NCBI GenBank assembly: GCA_017961325.1
Contig: JAGCXM010000025.1
Span: 1 to 45,194, forward strand
DNA: 45,194 nucleotides
From: a bacterium
GTDB taxonomy: Bacteria > UBP6 > UBA1177
Direction of reading: 5' to 3'
Position 1 is the stretch's first letter, and every line of letters starts with the position of its first letter. Below are positions 44,368 to 45,194 of this stretch, in pieces. Below the pieces are notes generated by a model, which worked only from the letters and a program-made list of their open reading frames with translations, had not been told where the DNA came from and did no database searches. A program made the translations under genes and the position numbers.

Positions 44368-45194
44368 TACAAAATAGCAACATTATTTAAACAAGATTTA
44401 GAAAGCCCGTTTTTTACTGCTTGCAAAGCAGATTGCTCCGGCAGATTCAAGAATGGTACTGAATTCTTCTGCGGCGACGGTGTGGTTCAGAAGAAATCAG
44501 GAGATACTTCGGGCTGCGACACAAACGGAGCGACATGCGAACAAGTCAAAGGCAGCGGCAGCAATCAGTATCCGGGACCTGGCTGGACAGGCAGTGCTTC
44601 CACATTCACAAGTGAACAATGTGATCCTGCAGACACAAAGAACAGCAGCTCGACCAAACTTACGACCAACAAGCTCTGCAACCTGGCAAACAACACGAAC
44701 TACAGTGACTACAACGCAAATTCGGACATTTCATGCAGCACCAGCTGCACACTCATCAATACGGATCAGTGCGCAAGATGCGGTGATGGTGATGTCGGCT
44801 CCGGTGAAACCTGTGATATTGCTTCCAACGGTGATATTATGACAGCCAGCGGTAATTATGGAAGAAAATGCAACAACGACAGTTGGAGTACATCGCAGTC
44901 CACATATTGGATTGTTCCGGCAAATGGACAATATAAGATAACGGTTTACGGTGCTCAAGGCGGAACAGGACGTGGCGTGAGTGGTGGTGTTGGTTGCAAC
45001 GGTGCAAAAGTCTGGGGAACATTCGATCTGACCAAAGGCGAGACATTGTATATCAGAGTCGGTGCACAAGGTGCAAACGGAGCTGATAAGTATGGTGGAA
45101 ACGGCGGCGGCGGTTCCGCTGTTAAAAAAGGCGGAACTCAAAACGGCAAAGACGGCACTTTGATGCTTGTTGCCGGCGGCGGCGGCGGCGGCGG
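44368..45194 (+). pseudogene. Start-less Cys- and Gly-rich surface protein frame (cut by window edge)
   Basis: An open frame of over 270 codons in the plus direction with no ATG, GTG or TTG near its left end; it opens just after a TGA at 44365-44367. The protein has a Cys-rich part (ACKADCSGRFKNGTEFFCGDG, EQCDPADTK), then a DUF4215/Notch-like CGDGDVGSGETCDIASNG unit. A Gly-rich ALK-type domain follows (WIVPANGQYKITVYGAQGG, LYIRVGAQGANGADKYGG), reaching VAGGGGGG at the edge. The first half is lost or frameshifted, so this is probably a truncated gene or a silent cassette. An unseen start by frameshift from 44291 is the alternative. Confidence 0.6.

Overview
The window is about 45% G+C and looks like a chromosomal piece of a Gram-negative anaerobe. 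Signs are many Asp/Ser/Thr-rich lipoproteins, a phosphate butyryltransferase/butyrate kinase pair, a [FeFe]-hydrogenase-like sensor set, SecA with a SEC-C tail, a SlyD-type foldase and sigma-54 control. The CGDG...E.CD repeats and the style of the acidic lipoproteins suggest a Myxococcota or other 'deltaproteobacterial' lineage; this is inference. I found no rRNA, tRNA or CRISPR array.

Layout. 1-623: the start of a lipoprotein gene (minus) and an orphan lipoprotein signal peptide. 624-9708 (minus): two GT-C type membrane glycosyltransferases, a sigma-54 response regulator, an MFS transporter, SlyD and butyrate kinase, tightly packed behind a promoter at 9742-9769. 9815-15600 (minus): an accessory stretch of secreted proteins with repeated leaders and repeated C-terminal tails. 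Between these units sit foreign-looking cassettes: an O-acyltransferase, a DUF4160/DUF2442 pair, and a predicted PBECR4-type nuclease behind a structured RNA. 15640-24748 (minus): DUF493, Ptb, UvrB, a GtrA/GT-C/FAD-oxidoreductase surface-glycan group, and a hydrogenase-like sensor, ATPase and DRTGG set. 24880-29384 (plus): two paralogous lipoproteins, an MscS-family channel and a DHH phosphoesterase. 29428-32492 (minus): SecA and a small Cys-rich protein. 32626-38059 (plus): a secreted metallophosphoesterase, a Gly-rich lipoprotein and a helical-repeat protein. 38128-44020 (minus): RluB-type pseudouridine synthase, a KAS-III-like enzyme, a tyrosine recombinase, an LTA-synthase-like sulfatase and an Lgt-like protein. 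44368-45194 (plus): a Gly-rich surface protein frame with no visible start codon.

Main lead. On the minus strand at 12805-12033 the order is strong promoter, about 150 nt of structured RNA, intrinsic terminator, then a GTG-started PBECR4-like nuclease. This is the layout of type III (RNA antitoxin) toxin-antitoxin loci, but with a different toxin fold. It sits between two relics of a recurring C-terminal tail (GCSxLFI-stop).

Other leads are a poly-G promoter spacer that could be phase variable, divergent promoters sharing one palindromic -35 box, and a duplicated leader/gene/tail array lying between ptb and buk.
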